NCBI GenBank assembly: GCA_014800945.1
Contig: JAAVFD010000014.1
Span: 62,001 to 126,000, forward strand
DNA: 64,000 nt
Direction: 5' to 3'
Source of the DNA: Barnesiella sp.
GTDB taxonomy: Bacteria > Bacteroidota > Bacteroidia > Bacteroidales > Muribaculaceae
Below, in pieces: positions 8,744 through 18,463 of the stretch. The notes below the pieces were generated by a model. The model was given only the letters and a program-made list of their open reading frames with translations, was not told the origin of the DNA and did no database searches. How positions within the stretch are numbered: the first letter of the stretch is position 1; each line of letters starts with the position of its first letter. The position numbers and the translations under genes were made by a program.

Positions 8744-8753
8744 GTAAATTTAC
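8744..8753. promoter_or_regulatory. Palindromic -7-like box shared by holA and the HsdR_N gene
   Basis: GTAAATTTAC, perfectly self-complementary, gives TAAATTTA on both strands, one mismatch from TAnnTTTG either way. It lies 15 nt from the holA ATG and 19 nt from the ATG at 8773. Confidence 0.45.
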
Positions 8754-8772
8754 GCAAAAAATAAGAGGAACA

Positions 8773-9255
8773 ATGCAATCTGAATCTATTTTTCCAGTTC
8801 TAAACCTGCCGGAAGTGCCTCAACAGGTGCGTGAGAGCAAAAATGGCTATGAGATATATGACACTCTTAGAAAAAAATGGGTGGCGCTTACTCCGGAAGA
8901 GTGGGTTAGGCAGAATTTTACCGCTTGGTTAATATCGGCTAAGGGGTATAGAGCATCTCTTATGGCAAACGAAGTGGGGATAAAGTTGAACGGTATGACA
9001 AGGCGGTGTGACACCATTGTGTATAATGCATCCCTCAAGCCGGTAGCAATAGTGGAATATAAGGCACCGAGCGTTGTTATCAACCAACAGGTTTTTGATC
9101 AGATAGCGCGCTATAATATTGTGCTTGGCGCAAAAATTCTTATAGTGAGTAACGGTATAAAGCACTATTGCTGCCGTTTTGACGGCAGCAATAGTTACTC
9201 ATTTATCTCGGAAGTTCCTGATTATTCTTTTCTTACCGGTTCTCAGAACTCATAG
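8773..9255 (+). CDS. HsdR N-terminal domain protein (orphan PD-(D/E)XK nuclease-like)
   Basis: A 160-residue protein matching the type I restriction HsdR_N domain family, without helicase, methylase or specificity genes nearby. A PD-(D/E)XK core is visible: Asp80 in RRCDTIVY, then Glu95 and Lys97 in VAIVEYKAPS. An adjacent QVFDQIARYN helix is typical of the family. The metal-binding residues are thus retained and a nuclease role is possible. The start at 8773 is preferred because the earlier ATG at 8740 lies upstream of the shared promoter box. The gene is divergent from holA and overlaps the convergent Dabb gene by 13 bp at its 3' end. Its biological target is unknown. Confidence 0.85.
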   Translation: MQSESIFPVLNLPEVPQQVRESKNGYEIYDTLRKKWVALTPEEWVRQNFTAWLISAKGYRASLMANEVGIKLNGMTRRCDTIVYNASLKPVAIVEYKAPSVVINQQVFDQIARYNIVLGAKILIVSNGIKHYCCRFDGSNSYSFISEVPDYSFLTGSQNS

Positions 9256-9536
9256 TCAACACACGCGCGAGCCTCTTTGACCGGGGTGATAATCGAAGCG
9301 GCTGCAACATGGGCGGGATGTTTGGCATAAACCTCTACATCTGCCATCGTAGGAACAATAGCAGTGAGAACAACGTCCCATTGCTCTGCAGGATTGCTGT
9401 TCAATCCAACCTCAATAGATTCCAGAACTGAAATTTTGTCGGGAAGAGCTTCCAGAGCCTCCTTAAATTTAGATGCGTAAGCGAGTCTCTCTTCCGGAGA
9501 GCCTGAAAGCTTGAAGGTAACGATGTGTTTAACCAT
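9243..9536 (-). CDS. Dabb (stress-responsive alpha/beta barrel) family protein
   Basis: A 97-residue ferredoxin-like alpha/beta barrel protein: MVKHIVTFKL at the N-terminus, VLESIEVGLN in the middle, then the DVVLTAIVPTMADVEVYAKH strand-helix unit. The family forms dimers and includes plant stress proteins and polyketide cyclases; the bacterial role is usually unknown. It starts 2 nt after the ABC-F gene stop and is therefore its operon partner. No catalytic residues can be assigned. Confidence 0.88.
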   Translation of the reverse strand: MVKHIVTFKLSGSPEERLAYASKFKEALEALPDKISVLESIEVGLNSNPAEQWDVVLTAIVPTMADVEVYAKHPAHVAAASIITPVKEARACVDYEF

Positions 9537-9538
9537 AA

Positions 9539-11233
<1,695 letters not shown>

Positions 11234-11248
11234 TTATAAAAGAAAGAA

Positions 11249-12457
11249 ATGAACCCGCGAGAGCTTGATATAGAAGAGTTTGATTATCCTTTACCCGAAA
11301 GTAGCATAGCACTTCATCCGCTTGCACAGCGAGATAAATGCCGCTTGCTCATGAGGCGGAGAGACGGATCGCTTGAAGAGCATGTTTTCAGTGATCTTCC
11401 GGAGTTACTACCCTCTGATACTCTGCTTGTGGCTAATAATACAAGGGTGATAAATGCAAGGTTGCGTTTCAGCAAGCCGGTTTCCGGAGCAAAAATTGAA
11501 ATATTTTGCCTGGAACCGGATGCCCCCGCTGACTATGAACGCTCATTTGCCTGCACGGAATCCTGCTCGTGGATTTGTTTCGTTGGCAACTCCAAGCGGT
11601 GGAAGAGCGGACCGCTGACAATGAATCTGAATATAGATGGTAAGGAAGTTGAACTTGAGGCTGAGCGAGTGTCAAAAGAAGGTAACGCATCCGTAGTGCG
11701 ATTCAGCTGGAATGATTCGTCTGTAACATTCAGCAGAATCATTCAGTCTGCCGGAGAGATTCCTATTCCACCATATCTTAACAGGAATACAGAGCAGAGC
11801 GATTTGCAGGATTATCAGACTGTGTATTCACGGATTGAGGGATCTGTTGCCGCACCTACCGCAGGATTGCATTTTACTCCCGAGCTTTTCGGAGCGTTAA
11901 GGCAAAAGGGGATAGAGTGCGAGGAAATTACCTTGCACGTTGGGGCAGGAACTTTTGCCCCGGTGAAGAGCGAAACTGTTGGCGATCACGAGATGCACAG
12001 CGAGTTTATATCAGTAGGTAAAGACTTGATAGAAAAGCTGTCCCACAAGGATGTAAATGTAGTAGCAGTGGGCACTACCACAGTCAGAACCCTCGAAAGT
12101 CTCTATCATCTCGGCTGTTTATGCAGCGAAGGCAAAACTCCCGATGAGGTGCCGCAGTGGTATCCGTACTCTCAGTCACACCCTGATTTATCTGTAGGGG
12201 AGTCAATGAAGTGTCTGCTAAAATATCTGGAATCTAAAAATCTCAACAAGATTGTTGCATCTACCCGCATTATCATAGCCCCCGGTTATACTTATCGTAT
12301 AGTTAAGGGTATGATAACAAATTTTCATCAGCCTAAATCCACACTTCTATTGCTCGTATCGGCTTTTACCGGAGGAGACTGGCGCAATATGTACGACTTT
12401 GCCGTCAACAACGGCTATCGTTTTCTGAGCTATGGCGATGCCCAGCTGCTGCTTTAG
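11249..12457 (+). CDS. queA: tRNA preQ1 ribosyltransferase-isomerase
   Basis: QueA transfers and isomerises the ribose of S-adenosylmethionine onto preQ1-34 of tRNA, giving epoxyqueuosine. The 402 residues show the family start (FDYPLPESSIALHP), LLVANNTRVINARL, the central VAAPTAGLHFTPELF and LHVGAGTFAPVK, VAVGTTTVRTLES, and the C-terminal ITNFHQPKSTLLLLVSAF. It is longer than the roughly 350-residue E. coli enzyme because of an insert around residues 290-330, which I recall as usual in Bacteroidota. It has its own promoter, and no other queuosine gene is nearby. Confidence 0.97.
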   Translation: MNPRELDIEEFDYPLPESSIALHPLAQRDKCRLLMRRRDGSLEEHVFSDLPELLPSDTLLVANNTRVINARLRFSKPVSGAKIEIFCLEPDAPADYERSFACTESCSWICFVGNSKRWKSGPLTMNLNIDGKEVELEAERVSKEGNASVVRFSWNDSSVTFSRIIQSAGEIPIPPYLNRNTEQSDLQDYQTVYSRIEGSVAAPTAGLHFTPELFGALRQKGIECEEITLHVGAGTFAPVKSETVGDHEMHSEFISVGKDLIEKLSHKDVNVVAVGTTTVRTLESLYHLGCLCSEGKTPDEVPQWYPYSQSHPDLSVGESMKCLLKYLESKNLNKIVASTRIIIAPGYTYRIVKGMITNFHQPKSTLLLLVSAFTGGDWRNMYDFAVNNGYRFLSYGDAQLLL

Positions 12458-12462
12458 CGGAG

Positions 12463-12491
12463 CGTGGAACTTTCATGTTGGATGTTTCACG
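12463..12491. repeat. Inverted repeat made of two parS-like half-sites
   Basis: CGTGGAAC (12463-12470) and GTTTCACG (12484-12491), separated by 13 nt. Each resembles half of the ParB site consensus TGTTTCACGTGAAACA, but they face outward, so no complete parS is formed. As RNA, the arms can pair with one G-U and might act as the queA 3' hairpin. Confidence 0.35.
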
Positions 12492-12550
12492 AAGTTATTA
12501 ACATTTTACGGAGGTTATAAACATTTAACTCAATTTGGCTGCCTGTACAG

Positions 12551-12581
12551 TTGTATTATAATGACTAATAATTTTACTTTG
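12551..12581 (+). promoter_or_regulatory. Promoter of the parA operon
   Basis: TTG (12551-12553), 20-nt spacer, TTACTTTG (12574-12581), one mismatch from TAnnTTTG. The predicted leader is about 12 nt. Confidence 0.5.
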
Positions 12582-12599
12582 CATAAAAAATAATGCATA

Positions 12600-13364
12600 A
12601 TGGGTAGAATTATTGCTATTGCTAACCAGAAAGGTGGTGTTGGTAAAACCACTACCACTATAAATCTTGGCGCTTCACTTGCTGCCGCAGGTAAAAAGGT
12701 GCTAATTGTTGACGCCGACCCTCAGGCTAATGCCACTTCGGGCTACGGCATCACTCAGGATCAGCTTGTGTCATCAATATACGAATGTCTTGTTGATGAA
12801 TATCCAATGGATGGAACTCAGGTACCAACCTGTATTAAGGGACTTGATCTCGTTGGTTCTAATATAAATCTGGCAGGAGCTGAAATCGAACTAATCAACA
12901 GACCCAACAGAGAAAGGGTGCTTGCAAACAGTCTCAAGGGAGTGGTTGATAAATATGACTATATTTTGATAGACTGCTCGCCATCTCTCGGGCTGATTAC
13001 CGTTAATGCACTGACCGCTGCAAACTCGGTTATAATTCCTGTGCAGGCTGAATACTTCGCATTGGAGGGTATCTCCAAACTAATCAATACAATCCGTATT
13101 ATTAAACCTAAACTCAATCCCGGGCTGGAGATAGAGGGGTTCCTGCTTACAATGTATGATGCCCGTTTACGTCTTGCCAACCAAATTTATGAAGAATTGA
13201 AAGGGCACTTCGGAGATATGGTGTTTAACACCGTAATTCCACGCAATACAAGGTTAAGTGAAGCTCCATCCCACGGATTGCCGGCACTGATGTATGATCC
13301 GGAAAGCCGCGGAGCAACCTCTCACAATCAACTCGCTAAAGAAATAATATCCAAGTATAAATAA
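12600..13364 (+). CDS. parA: Chromosome-partitioning ATPase ParA (Soj)
   Basis: Deviant Walker-A ATPase that drives segregation of ParB-bound origin regions and often tunes replication initiation. The 254 residues are the chromosomal (short) type, with no N-terminal HTH. Walker A is KGGVGKTT (11-18), A' is LIVDADPQANATSG, and Walker B is YDYILIDCSPSLG. The conserved RLANQIYEEL helix and the DNA-binding C-terminus (NTRLSEAPSHG) are present. parB follows after a 2-nt gap. The arrangement suggests the replication origin may be in this broad region of the chromosome, but no full parS or dnaA is seen. Confidence 0.97.
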   Translation: MGRIIAIANQKGGVGKTTTTINLGASLAAAGKKVLIVDADPQANATSGYGITQDQLVSSIYECLVDEYPMDGTQVPTCIKGLDLVGSNINLAGAEIELINRPNRERVLANSLKGVVDKYDYILIDCSPSLGLITVNALTAANSVIIPVQAEYFALEGISKLINTIRIIKPKLNPGLEIEGFLLTMYDARLRLANQIYEELKGHFGDMVFNTVIPRNTRLSEAPSHGLPALMYDPESRGATSHNQLAKEIISKYK

Positions 13365-13366
13365 AT

Positions 13367-14248
13367 ATGGCGCTCAAAAAACCCGCATTAGGAAGAGGAC
13401 TTGATTCGCTTATATCTATGGATGATGTACCCGCAAGAGGATCATCTGCAATAAACGATATAGACATCAATCAGATTTCACCGAATCCGGATCAGCCGAG
13501 AACAACATTTGATCAAGACGCTCTTGATGAACTTGCAACATCTATTAAGGAGCTTGGTATAATTCAGCCCCTGTCACTGAGAAAAATCGGGACTGATTCA
13601 TATCAGATCATTGCAGGTGAGCGAAGATACCGTGCCGCAAAGCTCGCAGGACTGACAAGTGTGCCGGCATACATACGTACTGCATCTGAAAGTGAGCTCA
13701 CAGAGATGGCTCTCATTGAAAATATTCAGCGAGAGGACTTGAATGCAATAGAAATAGCGCTGACATTCAAAAAACTCATAGATCAGTATAATCTCACCCA
13801 GGAACGTCTGAGCGAAAGAATCGGAAAGAAAAGAGCAACTATTGCAAATTTCTTACGTTTACTCCGGCTTCCGGCAGAAGTTCAGCTTGGCTTACGTGAT
13901 AGAAAAGTTGACATGGGTCATGCGAGAGCATTGCTTTCTGTTGAAGAACCCACCTTGCAGCTTAAACTTTATGATAGGATAATCAAGGAGGGTTTGTCTG
14001 TGAGAAAAGTTGAGGAACTCGCAAAAAAAATGGGTGAAGAGGAATCTAAGCAAACTGTCAAAGTGGAACAGTCTTACGATTTTGACCTTCTGAAAGCTAA
14101 TTTCTCATCCAAATTCAAAACCCCGGTAAGTTTCAGCTGTGACAACTCCGGAAAAGGAAAAATCTCATTTAGTTTCAAAAATGAGGGTGAACTTGAAAGA
14201 TTAATTACTATCTTTGACGGAATAAATAATTCAAATTCTAATATCTAA
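13367..14248 (+). CDS. parB: Chromosome-partitioning protein ParB (Spo0J)
   Basis: Site-specific DNA-binding CTPase clamp that loads at parS. The 293 residues show the N-terminal CTP-binding domain with QPRTTFD and the GERRYRAAKLAGL box (about 84-96), then NIQREDLNAIEIA. An HTH region around 140-200 includes LSERIGKKRATIANFLRLL and DMGHARALL. The C-terminal dimerisation segment is around 235-290. It lies 2 nt after parA, and DUF5683 and lytic transglycosylase genes follow, an order I recall as common in Bacteroidota. Confidence 0.97.
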   Translation: MALKKPALGRGLDSLISMDDVPARGSSAINDIDINQISPNPDQPRTTFDQDALDELATSIKELGIIQPLSLRKIGTDSYQIIAGERRYRAAKLAGLTSVPAYIRTASESELTEMALIENIQREDLNAIEIALTFKKLIDQYNLTQERLSERIGKKRATIANFLRLLRLPAEVQLGLRDRKVDMGHARALLSVEEPTLQLKLYDRIIKEGLSVRKVEELAKKMGEEESKQTVKVEQSYDFDLLKANFSSKFKTPVSFSCDNSGKGKISFSFKNEGELERLITIFDGINNSNSNI

Positions 14249-14352
14249 AATAATATTTTTTAGGCGGCAGTTGGTCTATGCGCTGACTGACAGTCTATTA
14301 CCATGTGGTGAGTTGTTTGTCGGAACATAAGCGGTTAAACAGATTATGCACA

Positions 14353-15135
14353 GTGAAGTGCGTGATAGCTGTAATTATTTTTACGGCTGTTTGTCCTTTT
14401 AACGTTTTTTCCGAAAGTCCGCAGAAGCCCATAAAGCCTGTTAGACGAAACCCGGTTAAGGAATTGCCGGATTCTATCAATCTCAACACTCCGGTAAAGC
14501 TTCCGTCTGAAGTGGTTTTGGATAGTATTGACGCAGCAGGAAAGACTGTTGACGTCATGCCGGTTGACAGCTTCCCGATATTTAATGCTGCGGATATGGC
14601 TGCTCTGCCGGACAGCTTGAAATATGAAGCACCTAAAGTAAGGGTGTTTTCCCCTGACCCTATCAGGGCGGTGTGGATGTCAGCTCTTTTCCCGGGGCTG
14701 GGGCAGGCTTACAACAGGAGATATTGGAAATTACCTCTTGTTGTTGCCGGATTTATGGGTCTCGGCTACGGCACTCAATGGAATAACACTATGCTCCGTG
14801 ACTACACCAGAGCCTATGCCGACATAATGGATAATGACCCGTCAACCAAAAGTTATATGGATTTTTTCCCTTCAACAGTTAAGGAAGAAAGTCTGGACAA
14901 ATCCTGGTTGACTAATGTACTGAAATCGCGAAAAGATTTTTACCGTCGTAACCGTGATTTATGTATAATCTCAATGGTGGGATTGTATATTGTGGCGATG
15001 GTTGATGCATATGTTGATGCCTCATTGGCGCACTTTGACATTTCTCCGGATTTGTCAGTTGAACTTGCTCCTGCCTTTATTCCGGACAAAAGAAGTTGTC
15101 CCGGAGTTGGGCTACAGTGGGCGTTAAGATTTTAA
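14353..15135 (+). CDS. DUF5683 family protein
   Basis: A secreted or membrane-anchored protein of unknown function. The DUF5683 core begins near residue 95 with DPIRAVWMSALFPGLGQAYN and continues through two hydrophobic helices (PLVVAGFMGLGYGTQ and IISMVGLYIVAMVDAYVDA). The C-terminal end resembles a barrel strand (GVGLQWALRF). There is no in-frame ATG at the 5' end. GTG at 14353 gives a good signal peptide (KCVIAVIIFTAV), while GTG at 14305 would add 16 residues. It sits between parB and the transglycosylase gene with a 15-nt gap to the latter, probably one operon. Confidence 0.82.
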   Translation: MKCVIAVIIFTAVCPFNVFSESPQKPIKPVRRNPVKELPDSINLNTPVKLPSEVVLDSIDAAGKTVDVMPVDSFPIFNAADMAALPDSLKYEAPKVRVFSPDPIRAVWMSALFPGLGQAYNRRYWKLPLVVAGFMGLGYGTQWNNTMLRDYTRAYADIMDNDPSTKSYMDFFPSTVKEESLDKSWLTNVLKSRKDFYRRNRDLCIISMVGLYIVAMVDAYVDASLAHFDISPDLSVELAPAFIPDKRSCPGVGLQWALRF

Positions 15136-15150
15136 AATGAAAAACTTGCA

Positions 15151-16857
15151 ATGATGAAGATGAAACAGATTTTACTTTCTATGTTTGTAGGATGCCTGAG
15201 TTTTCCCATGAGTGGAGCTCCAATGAGCATTCTGGATATCAAACACTCTATTACGGACGACAATGTGGTTGCTCCGGAAAGTTTTGAAACAAAAGCAAAA
15301 GAACTGGAAGAAAATTTCTTTCTAAAGCATTATGCGAGCAGAGCAGGTGAGAGTGGAACAGCCAGAATTGGCACACCGGCAGAATATGAGGAGTACCTCA
15401 GCAAGTTGCCTGCTGAAATTGAATTGCCCTACAATTCTATTGTCGGTAAATTTATCGATATGTATCTTGACAAGAGGCGTACTCTTGTTGCAGATATGCT
15501 TGCACTGAATAATTATTATGGTAATATTTTTGTAGAGGAGCTTCTCAAAGAAAAGATGCCCCTTGAGTTGCAATACCTCCCCGTTATCGAGAGTGCGCTT
15601 AACCCTAATGCTGTTTCCCGTGCAGGAGCGGTTGGACTATGGCAGATGATGCCCGCTACTGCAACAGGACTTGGTCTGGAAGTGAATTCACTTGTCGATC
15701 AGCGACGGGATCCGCGCATTGCAACCAGGTATGCAGTCAAGTATCTCAAGCAACTTTATGATATATATGGTGACTGGTCTCTTGCGATTGCTGCTTACAA
15801 CTGTGGTCCTGGAAACGTAAATAAAGCTCTCAGAAGAGCTGGCGGTGGCAAAAAGGATTACTGGGAAATATATCCTTACCTTCATGCTGAAACCCGCGGT
15901 TATGTTCCGGCTTTCATCGCTGCAAACTATGTGATGAACTACTATAATAAATATGGTATTGCACCCACATTGGTAAAAAATAAGCTTATTACCGATACTG
16001 TTCTGGTGAATCATCGCGTGCATTTCAACCAAATAGCGGAAGTCCTTAATATTCCGGTAGAGGAAATAAGAATGCTCAACCCGCAGTTTAGAAAAGATAT
16101 AATCCCCGGTGACAATCATCCATACGCACTTGTTCTTCCATCTCAGCAGTGTCTTAGCTATATTATGAGTGAGGATGCTATAATTAATTGCGATGCCGAT
16201 GCTTATGCAAGACGTACAAAGGTAGAACCCGGAGAATCAATAGTAAGTAATCCTGATGGCACCGTAAGCAGACTTGTGAGAAAAAGTCACACAGTAGGCA
16301 GAGGTGAAAATCTCAGGGATATTGCAAAGAAGTATGGCGTGAGCGCTACAGATATCAAGCGATGGAATAAGATGAGGAGCGGCAAAGTTAAAACAGGGCA
16401 GAAACTTATTATTGAAGTCCTTGAAAAGAATGTAGCCGATGCACCGAGCATGGCATCATCTGCAACAAACAGTACACGTGCTAATTCTACTGATGGAAGT
16501 GTGAAGAATGCAACAATTTTCGTGTCAAAAAATGATGTTCAGGAGCCTCAATATCCTGCGACTGCTGAGCCGGTGAAAATGGAAACAAAAGTTGTTACAC
16601 CTGCGGCAACAAAGTCGAAAAACTCTACTAAAAAAGCTGAAGCCTCAAAACCTGCTGCCAAGTCAACAGCAAAATCATCAGCTAAGTCTTCCAAAAAGGG
16701 AGCTACTTCATATCAGGTGAAAAAAGGAGATACCCTGGAGAAAATTGCAAGAAGAAATGGTATTACACTTGCTGAACTGCGTAAGGCTAACGGTATGACA
16801 GCAAACCAGTCAAAAATAAACATAGGACAGACTATTAAAATCCCGGCTGCCAAGTAA
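15151..16857 (+). CDS. mltD: Membrane-bound lytic murein transglycosylase (MltD-like) with LysM repeats
   Basis: Peptidoglycan-cleaving enzyme of the SLT family, 568 residues. A signal peptide is at 1 to about 23. The catalytic domain, about 130-265, has the active-site Glu in QYLPVIESALNPNA, then AVGLWQMMPATA and SLAIAAYNCGPGNVNKAL, the family hallmarks. A LysM repeat lies at about 378-424 (SHTVGRGENLRDIAKKYGV). A Lys/Ala/Ser-rich linker (about 480-520) leads to a second LysM at about 522-566 (YQVKKGDTLEKIARRNG). The position behind parAB and DUF5683 links wall cleavage with chromosome segregation genes in one transcription unit; the functional meaning is unproven. Confidence 0.95.
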   Translation: MMKMKQILLSMFVGCLSFPMSGAPMSILDIKHSITDDNVVAPESFETKAKELEENFFLKHYASRAGESGTARIGTPAEYEEYLSKLPAEIELPYNSIVGKFIDMYLDKRRTLVADMLALNNYYGNIFVEELLKEKMPLELQYLPVIESALNPNAVSRAGAVGLWQMMPATATGLGLEVNSLVDQRRDPRIATRYAVKYLKQLYDIYGDWSLAIAAYNCGPGNVNKALRRAGGGKKDYWEIYPYLHAETRGYVPAFIAANYVMNYYNKYGIAPTLVKNKLITDTVLVNHRVHFNQIAEVLNIPVEEIRMLNPQFRKDIIPGDNHPYALVLPSQQCLSYIMSEDAIINCDADAYARRTKVEPGESIVSNPDGTVSRLVRKSHTVGRGENLRDIAKKYGVSATDIKRWNKMRSGKVKTGQKLIIEVLEKNVADAPSMASSATNSTRANSTDGSVKNATIFVSKNDVQEPQYPATAEPVKMETKVVTPAATKSKNSTKKAEASKPAAKSTAKSSAKSSKKGATSYQVKKGDTLEKIARRNGITLAELRKANGMTANQSKINIGQTIKIPAAK

Positions 16858-16885
16858 TAACTGAAGCTGTCGAATAAAATTTGCC

Positions 16886-16925
16886 TACCCCTTAAAATTG
16901 GTTTCTTAACTAATTTTAAGGGGTA
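16886..16925. terminator. Strong 14-bp hairpin between the transglycosylase gene and gdhA
   Basis: TACCCCTTAAAATT (16886-16899) pairs perfectly with 16912-16925 around a 12-nt loop. It lies 28 nt past the transglycosylase stop and just upstream of the gdhA promoter. The T-tract after it is weak, so it may be a terminator or a regulator site. Confidence 0.6.
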
Positions 16926-16952
16926 TGTTATTCTGTTGAGTTGGAATAGTTG

Positions 16953-16960
16953 TAAATTTG
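16953..16960 (+). promoter_or_regulatory. -7 box of gdhA
   Basis: TAAATTTG, full match to TAnnTTTG, 50 nt upstream of the ATG. TTG trinucleotides occur upstream but not at the usual 19-21 nt spacing. Confidence 0.6.
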
Positions 16961-17010
16961 TCGTGAAATAAAAATACCATTTTAATACCAAAAACATAAA
17001 CACTTGTAAT

Positions 17011-18348
17011 ATGAACATTAACAGTATCATGGCTTCCCTCGAAGCTAAACATCCTGGTGAAAAGGAATACCTGCAGGCTGTCAAAGAGGTTTTGATGTGC
17101 GTTGAGGACGTTTACAATCAGCACCCTGAATTTGAAAAGGCAAAGATTGTAGAGCGTATGGTAGAACCTGACCGTATCGTTACTTTCAGAGTAACATGGA
17201 CTGATGATAGAGGCGAAGTTCAGACAAATATCGGTTATCGAGTTCAGTTTAACAATGCGATTGGTCCGTACAAAGGCGGAATCCGTTTCCATGCTTCCGT
17301 GAATTTGTCAATCCTCAAATTCCTCGGTTTCGAGCAGACATTCAAAAATGCACTTACAACTCTCCCGATGGGTGGAGCGAAGGGCGGTAGCGACTTTTCG
17401 CCCCGTGGAAAGAGCGATGCTGAAATTATGCGTTTCTGTCAGGCATTCATGCTCGAACTTTGGAAAAATATCGGACCGGACCGTGATGTGCCTGCCGGAG
17501 ATATAGGTGTTGGCGGCAGAGAAGTTGGATATATGTACGGAATGTACAAGAAACTCTGCAACCAGTGTGACGGCTCAATGACAGGTAAAGGTCTCGATTT
17601 CGGTGGCTCAAGAATCCGTCCTGAGGCTACCGGTTTCGGTGCTCTCTATTTTGTTCAGAGTATGCTGGCTGAGAAAAAGCAGGATATTAAAGGTAAGACT
17701 GTTGCCGTATCCGGTTTCGGCAATGTGGCTTGGGGTGCTACTCTCAAAGCTAACGAGCTCGGTGCTAAGGTCGTTACGATTTCAGGTCCTGACGGATATA
17801 TCTATGACCCCGAAGGTGTGAGTGGCGATAAGATTGATTATATGCTTTACCTCCGCGCTACAGGTGAAGACATCGTTGCTCCCTACGCTGAGAAATATCC
17901 CGAGGCTAAATTCTTCCCCGGCAAGAAACCTTGGGAGCAGAAAGTTGATATCGCACTCCCTTGTGCTACTCAGAATGAGCTTGATGGCAATGACGCCCGG
18001 ATGCTTGTTGACAATGGTGTGCTCATGGTAGCTGAAGTATCAAATATGGGATGCACTCCTGAAGCTATTGATACTTTCATCAATAATCGCATAACCTATG
18101 CTCCCGGAAAGGCTGTAAATGCCGGCGGTGTGGCAACATCCGGTCTTGAAATGAGCCAGAATGCGATGCACTTGCAGTGGAGCGCTGAGGAAGTTGATGC
18201 CAAACTTCACACAATTATGCGTGATATTCACCAGCAGTGTGTTAAATATGGTACAGAACCCGATGGATACCTGAACTACATGAAAGGTGCAAACATTGCC
18301 GGATTTATGAAGGTGGCAGGTGCTATGATGGGTCAGGGAGTTATTTGA
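17011..18348 (+). CDS. gdhA: NADP-type glutamate dehydrogenase
   Basis: Hexameric glutamate dehydrogenase that makes glutamate from 2-oxoglutarate and ammonium. The 445 residues match the small hexameric class. Visible marks are YKGGIRFHASVNLS, LPMGGAKGGSDFSPRGKS with the catalytic-site lysines, DVPAGDIGVGGREVG, and the nucleotide-binding GFGNVAWGA around residue 240. NADP preference is inferred from overall resemblance to the biosynthetic enzymes. It is monocistronic, with a promoter at 16953-16960 and a strong terminator at 18371-18413. Confidence 0.96.
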   Translation: MNINSIMASLEAKHPGEKEYLQAVKEVLMCVEDVYNQHPEFEKAKIVERMVEPDRIVTFRVTWTDDRGEVQTNIGYRVQFNNAIGPYKGGIRFHASVNLSILKFLGFEQTFKNALTTLPMGGAKGGSDFSPRGKSDAEIMRFCQAFMLELWKNIGPDRDVPAGDIGVGGREVGYMYGMYKKLCNQCDGSMTGKGLDFGGSRIRPEATGFGALYFVQSMLAEKKQDIKGKTVAVSGFGNVAWGATLKANELGAKVVTISGPDGYIYDPEGVSGDKIDYMLYLRATGEDIVAPYAEKYPEAKFFPGKKPWEQKVDIALPCATQNELDGNDARMLVDNGVLMVAEVSNMGCTPEAIDTFINNRITYAPGKAVNAGGVATSGLEMSQNAMHLQWSAEEVDAKLHTIMRDIHQQCVKYGTEPDGYLNYMKGANIAGFMKVAGAMMGQGVI

Positions 18349-18370
18349 TAACTGACTCAATAAAATACAT

Positions 18371-18413
18371 AAGGAGGCTGGGTCTAAATGAAATATTTAG
18401 ACGCGGCCTCCTT
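18371..18413 (+). terminator. Terminator of gdhA
   Basis: AAGGAGGC (18371-18378) pairs with GCCTCCTT (18406-18413), with an inner TCTAAAT/ATTTAGA stem; AAGTTTT follows. It begins 22 nt after the gdhA stop. Confidence 0.85.
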
Positions 18414-18439
18414 AAGTTTTATCACACGCCTTTTTTGTA

Positions 18440-18447
18440 TATCTTTG
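18440..18447 (+). promoter_or_regulatory. -7 box of cvfB
   Basis: TATCTTTG, full match to TAnnTTTG, 16 nt upstream of the ATG at 18464. Confidence 0.65.
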
Positions 18448-18463
18448 CATAAAATATAATGAC

